Source: Paenibacillus typhae (lineage in GTDB: Bacteria; Bacillota; Bacilli; Paenibacillales; Paenibacillaceae). Taken from it: DNA of 64,000 nt. The position numbers and the translations under genes are program-made. The notes under the pieces were generated by a model, which was given only the letters and a program-made list of their open reading frames with translations, did no database searches and was not told the origin of the DNA. This document shows, piece by piece, positions 41,892-51,192 of the stretch. The stretch spans positions 1-64,000 of the forward strand of contig NZ_FNDX01000005.1 of NCBI RefSeq assembly GCF_900099765.1. The letters run 5' to 3'. The number at the start of each line of letters is the position of its first letter. The first letter of the stretch is position 1.

Positions 41892-42799
41892 TGTGCGGCC
41901 GTGACGGCCGGCTTCCGTTATCGTCCACGGATTTTGCGTGGCGGTAGCAGGCGGTAAACACAGGATTAAAAGCAGACGTCAGCCGCCGGGGAAGCCCGGC
42001 GGCTACGGGTGTTTACTTAGCGGTCTTAAGATTGATTGTGGCCTATTCAGGAGTAAAGGCATGATCTAGACTCCTGCCCCAGCCTGGAAGGTAGCTGGGG
42101 CATTCTGCAGGTGGTCTTTGAGGTGTTTACGGAATAGTTGGTAGGGCAGTATCGCCGAAATAGCGGCGGGAAAAATGAAGTGCGAAATGAGAAGTGCAGA
42201 GCGTGGAGTATGAAATATGGAGTATTAAGTCGGAAGTTAGAAGCCAGGAATCAGAAGTCAGAGGCCAGAAGTGTGGGGTGTGGAGTATGAAGTATGAGGC
42301 TTGCAAGTAATCGCGTGTAATCGCAAGTCATTGCAGGTAATTGAAAATAGTCGTAAGCACTCGCAAGCACTCGCAACACTCCTTCCAGTACCTTATCAGC
42401 TCGACTTGGCTGGAATGATAAGATGCGTCGGCCGTTAACGGACCGAGGAGCCCTTATTTCGGCAAAAAGGACCCTATCCACAATCTAACGGACTCCAGAG
42501 GCGTTATTATCGGATTTTATTCCTGTTTGCGGTTGCCGTCAAAGGAATAAGGGCGCTGTAGTCCGTTAGCCAGGATAAAGGTGTCTTTTTTGATGAATAA
42601 GGGCGCTACGGTCCGTTAGCTGGGAGGAAGCTACTTTTGGCTGAATAACGGTCCTGCACTAGCCGGATGGGATGGTCCTTTGAGTGAAATCTGTTCGGTG
42701 TTCCTTTAGCGGGGCAGAATGCATTCCTTGAGTGAAATCAGCACCACGATCCGTTAGAGCAAATGAAAAGTCTGGATGAGAAACAAAATCAAAAAATAC
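41892..42799. other. Non-coding stretch with hairpins and simple-sequence-like text
   Basis: Two perfect hairpins end the GH105 unit: AGCCGCCGGG-gaag-CCCGGCGGCT (41981-42004) and GCCCCAGC...GCTGGGGC (42076-42101), neither with a T run. From ~42180 to ~42380 come short imperfect direct repeats (GGAGTATGAAGTATG-, AGAAGTCAGAGGCCAGAAGT- and CAAGTAATCGC-type words). From 42433 on, members of the TAACGGAC repeat family follow. No gene is supported. Confidence 0.6.
42433..42765. repeat. Dispersed intergenic repeat cluster B (TAACGGAC family)
   Basis: Forward copies TTAACGGACCGAGGAGCCCT and CTAACGGACTCCAGAGGCGT face reverse copies ATAAGGGCGCTGTAGTCCGT and ATAAGGGCGCTACGGTCCGT; a decayed copy (ATCCGTTAGAGC) follows at ~42752. 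They share the core of cluster A at 36285-36500. This looks like a family of extragenic repeats of this genome. Confidence 0.75.
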
Positions 42800-42828
42800 T
42801 TGTAGCTTGCTGCGGCTTGAAGTATACT
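42800..42828 (+). promoter_or_regulatory. Promoter of iolG-iolB
   Basis: TTGTAG (42800-42805), 17-base spacer, TATACT (42823-42828), immediately followed by the LacI-type operator. Confidence 0.7.
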
Positions 42829-42839
42829 GATCTCGGAAA

Positions 42840-42854
42840 GGTTAAGCGCTTACC
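42840..42854. promoter_or_regulatory. LacI-family operator of iolG-iolB
   Basis: GGTTAAGCGCTTACC is a near-perfect palindrome centred on GCGC and identical to the sequence ahead of iolC (46404-46418). It lies just downstream of the -10, fitting repression by the LacI-type protein encoded between the two units. Confidence 0.8.
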
Positions 42855-42874
42855 TTGAGGGAGGATAAGCGAGC

Positions 42875-43921
42875 ATGGTCAATCAAGTAACAGTAGGCAT
42901 TATCGGCGCCGGAAGAATCGGGCGTCTGCATGCCGATAATCTGCGTGTGATGCCGTCTTATAAATTGAAATCGATTTCAGAGGCTTATATGACCGAGGAA
43001 CTGGTTGCCTGGGCGGAGAGCCGGGGGCTCGGGGCTGTTTTTACGGATGGGGAAGCCATTCTGAATGATCCGGAGATCGACGCCGTGTTCATCTGTACAC
43101 CGACAGACACTCATGCCTCGTGGATTGAGCGGGCGGCGCGGGCCGGAAAGCATATTTTCTGCGAGAAGCCGATCAGCATGTCCTCGGCCGAAACAAGCCG
43201 GGCCCTGCAGATTGCCAAAGAAGCCGGCGTGCTGCTCCAGGTGGGCTTCAACCGCCGCATGGACCCCAATTTCCGCAAGCTCAAGCAGCTGGTACAGGCT
43301 GGCGAACTGGGCAGACCGCATATTGTGAAGATCACCTCGCGTGATCCGCAGCCGCCCGGCGAAGCCTATGTTCTCTCCTCCGGCGGGATGTTTATGGATA
43401 TGACCATTCACGATTTTGACATGGCCCGTTATCTGATGGATGAGGAAGTGGCCGAGGTCTATACCCGGGGCGCCAATCTGATTGATCCGATGTTCGGACG
43501 CTGTAGCGATGTAGATACAGCCGTCATTACGCTGACCTTCACCAGCGGTGCCATCTGTGTGATTGATAACAGCCGGCAGGCCGTCTACGGCTATGACCAG
43601 AGGGTTGAGGTATTCGGCTCACAGGGAGCGGCAGTGGCCGACAACTGCCGGCAGACCACAGTTGAGGTGTCTACAGCCACGGCGGTTACCCGTGACCAGC
43701 CGCTGCACTTTTTCCTGGAGCGCTACAACCAGGCGTTCACCGATGAGGTTGCTGCATTCGCCCAATCCATTATTCAGCAGCAGCCGGCTGTGTGCAGCGG
43801 TTATGACGGACAGCAGGCGCAGCTTATTGCCGAGGCTGCCCTGGAATCGCACCGGACCGGGCTTCCGGTCAAGCTGTCTGCTTTTGCCGAGAAGGAATGC
43901 CCGGAAATAGAAGCCCTGTAA
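42875..43921 (+). CDS. iolG: Inositol 2-dehydrogenase
   Basis: A 348-residue NAD-dependent enzyme of the Gfo/Idh/MocA family that oxidises myo-inositol to 2-keto-myo-inositol, the first step of the pathway. The Rossmann motif GIIGAGRIGRLHADNL (8-23), CEKP with Lys98, and MDMTIHDFDMARYL with Asp175 and His179 form the catalytic triad of characterised IolG enzymes. A good GGGAGG site precedes the ATG. It is the first gene behind the iol operator and is followed by iolB after 37 bases. Confidence 0.92.
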   Translation: MVNQVTVGIIGAGRIGRLHADNLRVMPSYKLKSISEAYMTEELVAWAESRGLGAVFTDGEAILNDPEIDAVFICTPTDTHASWIERAARAGKHIFCEKPISMSSAETSRALQIAKEAGVLLQVGFNRRMDPNFRKLKQLVQAGELGRPHIVKITSRDPQPPGEAYVLSSGGMFMDMTIHDFDMARYLMDEEVAEVYTRGANLIDPMFGRCSDVDTAVITLTFTSGAICVIDNSRQAVYGYDQRVEVFGSQGAAVADNCRQTTVEVSTATAVTRDQPLHFFLERYNQAFTDEVAAFAQSIIQQQPAVCSGYDGQQAQLIAEAALESHRTGLPVKLSAFAEKECPEIEAL

Positions 43922-43958
43922 GCGGGGGCCTACCTTGAACACGGAGGGAGCTGTAAGA

Positions 43959-44792
43959 ATGTCTGATTATTTGATCAGGGCCGGCGCGCCCGGCAAGGAC
44001 GGGCTTGTGACAGCAGTCAGTACGGAGAGTGCCGGCTGGAAATACGTCGGATTTGAAGTTTATCAGCTGCATGCCGGTGATACGCTGAGCCGCAGAACGG
44101 AAGACAATGAGGTCTGCCTCGTACTGCTCTCGGGCAAGGCGGATGTGAAGGCGGGCGACCAGCTGTATGCCGGTATAGGAGAACGCATGTCGGTCTTTGA
44201 AAATCTGCCGCCGTATGCGGTCTATGTTCCGGCGGGCGGGCAGTATGAGATTACAGCCTTGACGGAACTGGAGCTCGCAGTCTGCCTTGCTCCGGGTACC
44301 GGCAAGTATCCGCCCCGGCTGATTGCGCCGTCTGATACAGGAGCCGAAGCCCGCGGTTACGGCAGCATGTCTCGCCGCGTAGTCAATATCCTGCCGGAGA
44401 GCAGTGAGGCTGAGAGCCTGCTGGTGGTGGAGGTGCGCACGGACGGCGGCAACTGGTCCAGCTATCCGCCGCATAAGCACGACCAGGATAACCTTCCGGC
44501 AGAGTCTTACCTGGAGGAGACGTATTACCACCGGGTAAACCCGGCACACGGCTTCGTGGTGCAGCGGGTTTACAACGATGACCGCAGTCTCGATGAGACG
44601 ATGGCCGTGCCGGACCGCAGCGTCGTGCTTGTTCCGGAGGGCTACCATCCGGTATCGGCCCCGCCGGGCTATGATTCCTATTATCTCAATGTGATGGCAG
44701 GCCCGGTCCGTACCTGGGTATTCCATAACGATCCCGATCACGAATGGCTGTTCAGACCGGCCGGGTCTAATTCAGCAGGCCAGGAGGAATAG
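43959..44792 (+). CDS. iolB: 5-deoxy-glucuronate isomerase
   Basis: A 277-residue two-cupin protein that isomerises 5-deoxy-glucuronate to 2-deoxy-5-keto-gluconate. The pattern WSSYPPHKHDQDNLPAESYLEETYYHRVNPAHGFVVQRVY, with metal-binding His and Glu, and VVLVPEGYHPVSAPPGYDSYYLNVMAG is diagnostic for IolB. ATG 43959 follows GGAGGG (43943-43948); the longer TTG frame at 43935 has none. It shares the iolG promoter. Confidence 0.94.
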   Translation: MSDYLIRAGAPGKDGLVTAVSTESAGWKYVGFEVYQLHAGDTLSRRTEDNEVCLVLLSGKADVKAGDQLYAGIGERMSVFENLPPYAVYVPAGGQYEITALTELELAVCLAPGTGKYPPRLIAPSDTGAEARGYGSMSRRVVNILPESSEAESLLVVEVRTDGGNWSSYPPHKHDQDNLPAESYLEETYYHRVNPAHGFVVQRVYNDDRSLDETMAVPDRSVVLVPEGYHPVSAPPGYDSYYLNVMAGPVRTWVFHNDPDHEWLFRPAGSNSAGQEE

Positions 44793-44814
44793 GCCCGCAG
44801 TATAAAGTCATTTT

Positions 44815-44847
44815 CGAGGGGCTTCCGCAAGGCGGAGGCTCCTTTTT
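44815..44847 (+). terminator. Terminator after iolB
   Basis: GGGGCTTCCGC-aag-GCGGAGGCTCC followed by six T. Confidence 0.88.
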
Positions 44848-44950
44848 TGCATCTGACGATGCTGGCAAGGCGCAGCGTTGCTGCGTGGCATCGAAGCGGA
44901 CGGCGGGCCGGGGCCGCAGCGGCAGCGGGTGAAATGACAATACCAGCGAA

Positions 44951-44979
44951 TAGACACTTCCGGACGAGTTCCCTATAAT
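44951..44979 (+). promoter_or_regulatory. Promoter of the LacI-type regulator gene
   Basis: TAGACA (44951-44956), 17-base spacer, TATAAT (44974-44979). No GCGCTT operator overlaps it, so the regulator seems not to repress itself through that motif. Confidence 0.75.
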
Positions 44980-45019
44980 CGAGGTATAAGACGGCAAGAA
45001 CGTAAAGGCGGTTTTAACA

Positions 45020-46054
45020 ATGAAACCTACAATTTATGATGTGGCGCGGGAAGCCGGAGTCTCCATCGCTACGGTGTCCAAGGTGCTCAATAATAACGGC
45101 AGGATCAGCGACAAGACGCGGGAAAAGGTAGGCCGGGTCATGGAGGAGCTCAATTATCAGCCAAGCCTGGTGGCCTCTGCGCTGACGAGCCGCCGGACGG
45201 GGACGATCGGGCTGATGATCCCGGATATTGCCAATCCTTTTTTTGCGGAGACGGCACGGGGAATCGAGGATTATGCCCAGCAGCAGGGCAGTGACCTGAT
45301 TGTCTGCAGTACCGACCGTGATGATGAAAAAGCGGCCAGATACACCTCGCTGCTGCTGCGTAAAAGAGTGGACGGCCTGATCATCGCCTCCCACACGGGA
45401 AAGACGGATATGATCCGCCGCCTGCTTGCCGACCAGGTGCCGCTGGTGCTTTTCTCGGCGGAAATCCGCAGTCTGGAGAGCAGCAGTGTTACTGTGGATG
45501 ATTATAAGGGCGGGTATCAGGCGACAGAGTACCTGCTGTCCCTGGGCCACCGGAAGCTGGGTATCATCTCCGACAATCTGCCGGGGAGCAAGCTGCGGGC
45601 CGAAGGCTTTCTGGATGCGCTGAGGGATGCGGGTGTCCCATTCGACAATCCGGCCAACATTACGCATACGTCAGCTACTCTGGAAAACGGCCGCCGGGCA
45701 GCGGCGGCAATGCTCGGCCAGCCAGAGGAGCTGCGGCCGACGGCCATATTCGCCTGCAACGACCTGCTGGCCATCGGTGTCCTGAAGGAAGCGCGCAGCG
45801 CAGGCCTGTCCATTCCCCGCGACTTATCTGTTGTGGGCTTTGATAATACGGTGCTGGCGGAAATTTGCCACCCTACACTGACCAGCATCGCCCAGCCGCT
45901 GCGTGAGATGACCGAGCAGGCGATGATTCTGCTGAATGAATCTATCGACAATCCGGACAGTCCCAGACGCAAAATCATGCTGATGCCGGAGCTGGTCATC
46001 CGCCATTCAACCGGACCGGTGCCGGGAATAAAGCCGGAGGAACGGCTTTTATAA
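45020..46054 (+). CDS. LacI-family regulator of the inositol genes
   Basis: A 344-residue repressor. The N-terminal helix-turn-helix TIYDVAREAGVSIATVSKVLNN (4-25) and hinge region are followed by a periplasmic-binding-protein-like sensor (~60-330; GTIGLMIPDIANPFFAETARGIEDYA, VDGLIIASHTGK, GYQATEYLLSLGHRKLGII, FACNDLLAIGVL, VVGFDNTVLAEICHPTLTSI). It sits between iolB and iolC, and both flanking units carry the same GCGCTT palindrome typical of this family. In Bacillus subtilis the iol repressor is a DeoR-type IolR, so this is a different regulator type. The inducer is not known; an inositol intermediate is likely. Confidence 0.9.
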   Translation: MKPTIYDVAREAGVSIATVSKVLNNNGRISDKTREKVGRVMEELNYQPSLVASALTSRRTGTIGLMIPDIANPFFAETARGIEDYAQQQGSDLIVCSTDRDDEKAARYTSLLLRKRVDGLIIASHTGKTDMIRRLLADQVPLVLFSAEIRSLESSSVTVDDYKGGYQATEYLLSLGHRKLGIISDNLPGSKLRAEGFLDALRDAGVPFDNPANITHTSATLENGRRAAAAMLGQPEELRPTAIFACNDLLAIGVLKEARSAGLSIPRDLSVVGFDNTVLAEICHPTLTSIAQPLREMTEQAMILLNESIDNPDSPRRKIMLMPELVIRHSTGPVPGIKPEERLL

Positions 46055-46338
46055 GCCCGGTATGTGGGGGCGGTTGCCGGATCACTCTTCCAAAGCCCGG
46101 TGCCAGTGGCTTGCTCCAGAAATCTGCGCTAGAGATTTGTGCTAGAGGCCTGCCTAGGGATTGCTGCAGCCAGCTATGTTTTCGAGACCAAATGCTCCAA
46201 TACTAAGTGTTCCAATACCAAATGCCCCCAGACTAAATATCTCAGGACCCGGTTCTCCCCCATGATGGTGGTGAACGGGCCTTTTTTTATGCGAAAAGGT
46301 TATTGAACCATGCCTCCTGCATGAGCTAACAATAAAAT
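46055..46338. other. Intergenic region with short-period repeats
   Basis: Imperfect repeats of short phrases (CCAATACTAAGTGTTCCAAT, then ACCAAATGCCCCCAGACTAA, and GAAATCTGCGCTAGAGATTT) fill 46110-46240. A terminator-like hairpin (GGACCCGGTTCTC...GGTGAACGGGCC then TTTTTTT at ~46245-46290) ends the regulator transcript. No gene is present. Confidence 0.5.
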
Positions 46339-46352
46339 TGATATCGCTTTCA
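46339..46352. promoter_or_regulatory. Candidate cre upstream of iolC
   Basis: TGATATCGCTTTCA matches TGWAANCGNTNWCA with one mismatch (T at position 4) and lies just ahead of the -35 of the iolC promoter, fitting carbon catabolite control. Confidence 0.6.
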
Positions 46353-46361
46353 AATTTGGGA

Positions 46362-46390
46362 TTGCCAAACCGGATATTCTGGCCTATACT
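46362..46390 (+). promoter_or_regulatory. Promoter of iolC-iolA-iolD-iolE
   Basis: TTGCCA (46362-46367), 17-base spacer, TATACT (46385-46390). Confidence 0.75.
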
Positions 46391-46403
46391 ATGTATAAAA
46401 TTA

Positions 46404-46418
46404 GGTTAAGCGCTTACC
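46404..46418. promoter_or_regulatory. LacI-family operator of the iolC unit
   Basis: GGTTAAGCGCTTACC, identical to the operator ahead of iolG, 13 bases downstream of the -10. Confidence 0.8.
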
Positions 46419-46561
46419 CTTTCCCTCCCTGACAGACCGGTATTTTAAGAGCACCAAAGGTTTTAATGAACCCTTACGATACTGTCCCGCTCACCCTGCT
46501 CCCATTGTATCCAGACTATTATCATTCATATTTTCTGAAGCTTTTTCAAGGAGGCGTCACT

Positions 46562-47569
46562 ATGAACGATCTGCAGTTTGATCCCGCCCGTCCGCTCGAT
46601 TTAGTCGCCGTCGGCCGGCTCTGTATTGACCTTAATGCCAATGAAACCGGAAGACCTATGGAGGAGACCATGACGTTCACCAAGTATGTCGGCGGCTCTC
46701 CGGCCAATATCATCATCGGAACGGCGCGGCTGGGCATGCGCACCGGCTTCATTGGCAAACTGGCCGATGATCAGATGGGCCGGTTTATCCGGAGCTACCT
46801 GCAAAAGGACGGCATTGACGACAGCCAGGTGTGCGTTGATCATACCGGCGCTGTGACGGGTCTTGCTTTTACAGAAATAAAAAGTCCGCAGGAATGCAGC
46901 ATTCTGATGTACCGCGATAACGTGGCCGACCTGCTGCTGAGTACCGACGAAATTTCGGAGGATTACATCCGCCAGTCCAAAGCGCTGCTGATCTCCGGCA
47001 CCGCACTGGCACAGAGCCCTTCCCGCGAAGCGGTGTTTCTGGCACTCGAATTTGCCCGCAGACATAATGTGACTGTCTTTTTTGACCTCGATTACCGCCC
47101 TTATACCTGGAAATCCGCCGCTGAAACGGCTGTCTACTATAACCTGGCGGCAGAGAAATGCGACTGCATCATCGGCACCCGCGAGGAATTCAACATGATG
47201 GAGAATCTGTACAATGTGACGGATGCCGATGACGAAGCGACGGCAGCCCGCTGGTTCTCGCAGCAGGCGAAGCTGGTTGTCATCAAGCACGGCGGAAGCG
47301 GCTCGATTGCCTATACGGCAGATGGCCTGAATCACCGGAGCGGGATTTTCCCGGCCAAGGTGCTGAAGACCTTCGGCGCAGGCGACTCCTACGCCTCGGC
47401 CTTCATCCACAGCCTGATGCAGGGCGACAGTGTCAGTGAGGCTATGCGGCGCGGCAGCGCATCGGCTTCGATAGTAATCTCGCGGCACAGCTGCTCGGAT
47501 GCGATGCCGACCCTGGAAGAGCTGGAAGCCTTCCTGCAGTCCAATGAAGAAGTGGTCTCCGGCGCTTAA
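46562..47569 (+). CDS. iolC: 5-dehydro-2-deoxygluconokinase
   Basis: A 335-residue PfkB-family kinase phosphorylating 2-deoxy-5-keto-gluconate. It has LDLVAVGRLCIDLNANE, TKYVGGSPANIIIGTARLG (substrate-binding Gly-Gly), and FGAGDSYASAF with GAGD at 272-275 (catalytic Asp). ATG 46562 follows AAGGAGG; the frame upstream to 46466 lacks a site. The ~140-base leader between operator and start is unusually long. Confidence 0.93.
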   Translation: MNDLQFDPARPLDLVAVGRLCIDLNANETGRPMEETMTFTKYVGGSPANIIIGTARLGMRTGFIGKLADDQMGRFIRSYLQKDGIDDSQVCVDHTGAVTGLAFTEIKSPQECSILMYRDNVADLLLSTDEISEDYIRQSKALLISGTALAQSPSREAVFLALEFARRHNVTVFFDLDYRPYTWKSAAETAVYYNLAAEKCDCIIGTREEFNMMENLYNVTDADDEATAARWFSQQAKLVVIKHGGSGSIAYTADGLNHRSGIFPAKVLKTFGAGDSYASAFIHSLMQGDSVSEAMRRGSASASIVISRHSCSDAMPTLEELEAFLQSNEEVVSGA

Positions 47570-47661
47570 TCCGATTAGGAAGCGGATATGCAGCGGTTTT
47601 ATACAGCGAGTGATTGATTAGCAGCATCAAACATCAACAGAGATGAAGGGGTGGACCAAGA

Positions 47662-49122
47662 ATGTCACAGCAAAACGTAGAAGTGCTGAAAAACTATATT
47701 GGCGGAGAATGGGTCGAAGCAAAGAGCGAGCAGACGGAACCGGTTTTTAATCCGGCTTCCGGCGAAGAGCTGGCCAGAGTCCCGCTGTCCGGCAGAGAGG
47801 ATGTGGACCGGGCGGTGGCTGCGGCGGAGGAGGCTTTTGCCGGCTGGTCGAAGACTCCGGTGCCGCGGCGGGCGCGGATTCTTTTTAAATATCAGCAGCT
47901 GCTGGTGGATAACTGGGAGGAGCTGGCGAGAACCATTACGCTGGAGAACGGAAAAAGCTATAAAGAAGCGTACGGTGAAGTACAGCGCGGCATCGAGTGT
48001 GTCGAATTCGCGGCGGGCGCCCCTACGCTGATGATGGGCCGGCAGCTGCCGGATATTGCAACCGGGATTGAATCGGGAATGTACCGCTATCCGATCGGAG
48101 TCATCGGGGGCATTACCCCGTTTAATTTTCCGATGATGGTACCCTGCTGGATGTTCCCGCTGGCGATTGCCTGCGGCAATACCTTTGTGCTGAAGCCGTC
48201 CGAGCGGACGCCGCTCTTAGCCGCACGTCTGGTAGAGCTGCTGGAGCAGGCGGGGCTGCCTAAAGGTGTACTTAATGTGGTCAATGGTGCGCATGATGTC
48301 GTTAACGGCCTGCTGGAGCACCCTGGCGTTAAGGCGATTTCTTTTGTCGGATCACAGCCGGTAGCGGAATATGTCTATAAAAAAGGCACGGAGCACCTGA
48401 AACGGGTTCAGGCGCTGGCCGGGGCCAAAAACCACTCCATCGTACTGGCGGACGCCGATCTTGAGGCTTCTGCTACACAGATTATCAACGCTGCCTTCGG
48501 CTCTGCCGGAGAGCGCTGCATGGCCTGTTCCGTAGTCACTGTACAAGAAGATGTAGCTGACGAGCTGATCTCCATCCTGCTGCGCGAATGCGGAAAGATG
48601 ACGATCGGCAACGGGCTGGAGGAAGACACCTTCCTGGGACCGGTTATCCGCCAGGGGCATAAGGACAAAACGGTTGCTTACATCGAGCAGGGCGTAGCCG
48701 AAGGCGCGAAGCTGCTCAGGGACGGACGGAAGGATGCTGCGGCTGCGGGTCAGGGCTATTTTGTCGGACCTACGGTATTTGATGGAGTAACCAAAGAGAT
48801 GAAAATCTGGCAGGAAGAAATCTTTGCGCCGGTCCTGTCCATTGTGCGGGTCAAAGGAGTAGAGGATGCGGTTGAGCTTGCCAATGCCTCGCGTTTTGCG
48901 AACGGGGCTTGTATCTTTACCAATGATGGCGGGAAAGTCCGCTACTTCCGTGAAAATATCGAGTCCGGCATGCTGGGTGTCAATGTAGGCGTACCAGCTC
49001 CGATGGCCTTCTTCCCGTTCTCCGGCTGGAAGGATTCCTTCTACGGCGATCTGCATGCCAACGGCACCGACGGGGTTGAATTCTATACGCGCAAAAAGGT
49101 TGTCACTGCCCGCTGGCAGTAA
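47662..49122 (+). CDS. iolA: Methylmalonate-semialdehyde dehydrogenase (CoA-acylating)
   Basis: A 486-residue aldehyde dehydrogenase (IolA/MmsA) that converts malonate semialdehyde to acetyl-CoA and CO2 at the end of the pathway. The catalytic Cys286 lies in [13 protein letters not shown], and NAD binding is shown by [29 protein letters not shown] and [12 protein letters not shown] are also typical. AAGGGG precedes the ATG at suitable spacing. It is third in function but second in the iolC unit. Confidence 0.93.
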   Translation: MSQQNVEVLKNYIGGEWVEAKSEQTEPVFNPASGEELARVPLSGREDVDRAVAAAEEAFAGWSKTPVPRRARILFKYQQLLVDNWEELARTITLENGKSYKEAYGEVQRGIECVEFAAGAPTLMMGRQLPDIATGIESGMYRYPIGVIGGITPFNFPMMVPCWMFPLAIACGNTFVLKPSERTPLLAARLVELLEQAGLPKGVLNVVNGAHDVVNGLLEHPGVKAISFVGSQPVAEYVYKKGTEHLKRVQALAGAKNHSIVLADADLEASATQIINAAFGSAGERCMACSVVTVQEDVADELISILLRECGKMTIGNGLEEDTFLGPVIRQGHKDKTVAYIEQGVAEGAKLLRDGRKDAAAAGQGYFVGPTVFDGVTKEMKIWQEEIFAPVLSIVRVKGVEDAVELANASRFANGACIFTNDGGKVRYFRENIESGMLGVNVGVPAPMAFFPFSGWKDSFYGDLHANGTDGVEFYTRKKVVTARWQ

Positions 49123-49146
49123 CGATAGAGGAAGGGTGGAACTCAA

Positions 49147-51114
49147 GTGGAACGGATCAGATTAACAACGGCGCAGGCGCTGGTGAAGTTTCTGAATGAG
49201 CAATATGTCGATTTCGGCAGCGGGCCGGAGCGCTTCGTAGAGGGTGTATTTACTGTTTTCGGCCACGGCAATGTACTTGGCCTTGGGCAGGCGCTGCAGG
49301 AGAGCCCGGGTGAATTGAAGGTGTATCAGGGCCGCAACGAGCAGGGGATGGTGCATGCGGCGACTGCTTTTGCCAAACAGAGCCGGCGGCGGCGGATTAT
49401 GGCCTGTACGGCCTCCGTTGGCCCGGGCTCGGCCAATATGCTGACAGCTGCCGCGACAGCGACGGCGAATCAGATTCCCGTCCTGCTGCTGCCGGGGGAT
49501 ACCTTTGCAACCCGCCAGCCCGATCCGGTGCTGCAGCAGATGGAGCACACGTACAACCTGTCGATTACAGTTAACGATGCCTTTAAGGCTGTAAGCAAAT
49601 ACTGGGACCGGATCTGCCGGCCGGAGCAGCTGATGTCGGCCTTGCTGAATGCTATGCGGGTACTGACCGATCAGGCAGATACCGGGGCAGTGACAATCGC
49701 GCTGCCGCAGGATGTGCAGGGGGAGGCCTGGGATTATCCGGCCGACTTCTTCCGCAGACGCGTCCATAAGATTGCCCGCCGCCTGCCGCATCCGGATGAA
49801 ATTGAAGCGGCAGCTGAGCTGATTGCAGGCAAGCAGCGGCCGCTGCTGGTCTGCGGCGGCGGGGTCCGCTACAGCGATGCCGGAGCTGCGCTGCGCAGCT
49901 TCGCGGAGAAGTTCGCCATTCCGTTCGGCGAGACGCAGGCCGGCAAAAGCGCAGTCGCCAGCGACTTCGCCTACAACCTGGGCGGCCTGGGCGTTACCGG
50001 CAACGGCTGCGCCAATGCGCTGGCAGCGGAGGCCGATCTCGTTATCGGCGCCGGCACCCGGTTCACCGATTTCACCACAGGCTCGAAGAGCCTGTTCGCC
50101 CATCCCGGCGTGGAGTTTGTGACGCTTAACGCCTCGCCTTACCATGCAGCCAAGCTGGATGCGCTGGCAGTGGTGTGCGATGCTGCCGAAGGTCTGAAAG
50201 CGTTATCTGTTGCGCTGGAGGAACGAGGCTATCGCTCCGCTTACGCAGATGAGATCACGGAGGCGAAGCAGGCTTGGGCCGCGGAAAGGGCGCGGCTGGC
50301 CAGTATTGAATACCGGGCAGGCGATGCGGCTGAAGCTGTGCAGGGAGATGAACCGGCGCCATTTGTGCCAGAGATTGCCGGTCATCTTGATGAGAAGCTG
50401 CCCGAATATGCCGAGGTTCTGAATACCTCGCTTACGCAAACACAGGTGCTTGCCATCATTAATGAGCTCATTCCGCAGGATGCGATTGCTATTGGAGCGG
50501 CTGGCAGTCTGCCGGGAGATATGCAGCGGATGTGGGAATCCTCCGTGCCGGATACCTACCATATGGAATACGGCTTCTCCTGTATGGGTTATGAAATTGC
50601 CGGTGCACTCGGCATCAAGCTGGCTGAGCCGGAGCGCGAGGTTTATGCTCTCGTCGGAGACGGCAGCTACCAGATGATGCATTCGGAGCTGGTGACCAGC
50701 CTGCAGGAGAACAAGAAGATCAACGTCCTCCTGCTGGACAATGCAGGCTTCGGCTGCATCAACAATCTGCAGATGGAGCAGGGCCTGGACAGCATGGCGA
50801 CGGAATTCCGCCGCCGGGGAGCGGACGGCCAGCTGAGCGGTGAGCTGATGCACATCGACTATGCAGCGAGCGCTGCCGGTTACGGGGTTGAGACCTTTCG
50901 GGCGGCGACAGCGGAGCAGCTGCGCAGCGCGCTGGAGGCGGCAAGGAAGAGTGAGAAATCCACACTGATCGACATCAAGGTGCTGCCGAAGACGATGACC
51001 CACGGATACGGTGCGTGGTGGCATGTCGGTGTGGCGGAAGTATCCGGCAAGGAGAGCGTGCAGGCGGCCTATGGTCAGATATTGAGCGGACTGGAGAAGG
51101 CGCGCAGCTACTGA
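49147..51114 (+). CDS. iolD: 3D-(3,5/4)-trihydroxycyclohexane-1,2-dione hydrolase
   Basis: A 655-residue thiamine-diphosphate enzyme that opens the ring of the diketo-inositol intermediate to 5-deoxy-glucuronate. The N-terminal pyrimidine-binding part has [20 protein letters not shown] with the catalytic Glu. The C-terminal TPP motif is [20 protein letters not shown], followed by [13 protein letters not shown] (GDG...NN). GTG 49147 follows AGGAAGGGTGG, 24 bases after iolA. Confidence 0.93.
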   Translation: MERIRLTTAQALVKFLNEQYVDFGSGPERFVEGVFTVFGHGNVLGLGQALQESPGELKVYQGRNEQGMVHAATAFAKQSRRRRIMACTASVGPGSANMLTAAATATANQIPVLLLPGDTFATRQPDPVLQQMEHTYNLSITVNDAFKAVSKYWDRICRPEQLMSALLNAMRVLTDQADTGAVTIALPQDVQGEAWDYPADFFRRRVHKIARRLPHPDEIEAAAELIAGKQRPLLVCGGGVRYSDAGAALRSFAEKFAIPFGETQAGKSAVASDFAYNLGGLGVTGNGCANALAAEADLVIGAGTRFTDFTTGSKSLFAHPGVEFVTLNASPYHAAKLDALAVVCDAAEGLKALSVALEERGYRSAYADEITEAKQAWAAERARLASIEYRAGDAAEAVQGDEPAPFVPEIAGHLDEKLPEYAEVLNTSLTQTQVLAIINELIPQDAIAIGAAGSLPGDMQRMWESSVPDTYHMEYGFSCMGYEIAGALGIKLAEPEREVYALVGDGSYQMMHSELVTSLQENKKINVLLLDNAGFGCINNLQMEQGLDSMATEFRRRGADGQLSGELMHIDYAASAAGYGVETFRAATAEQLRSALEAARKSEKSTLIDIKVLPKTMTHGYGAWWHVGVAEVSGKESVQAAYGQILSGLEKARSY

Positions 51115-51192
51115 CGCTGCCGGAAATTTTACGGGCTGCGGCGGCCGGCCGGAGCCGGCCATACCTGTCATAATGGAAGGGGAAAAACATTG

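Noticed and set aside
45020..46054. Calling the LacI-type gene iolR
   Set aside because: The known iolR of Bacillus is a DeoR-family protein; using the symbol would imply homology that is not there.
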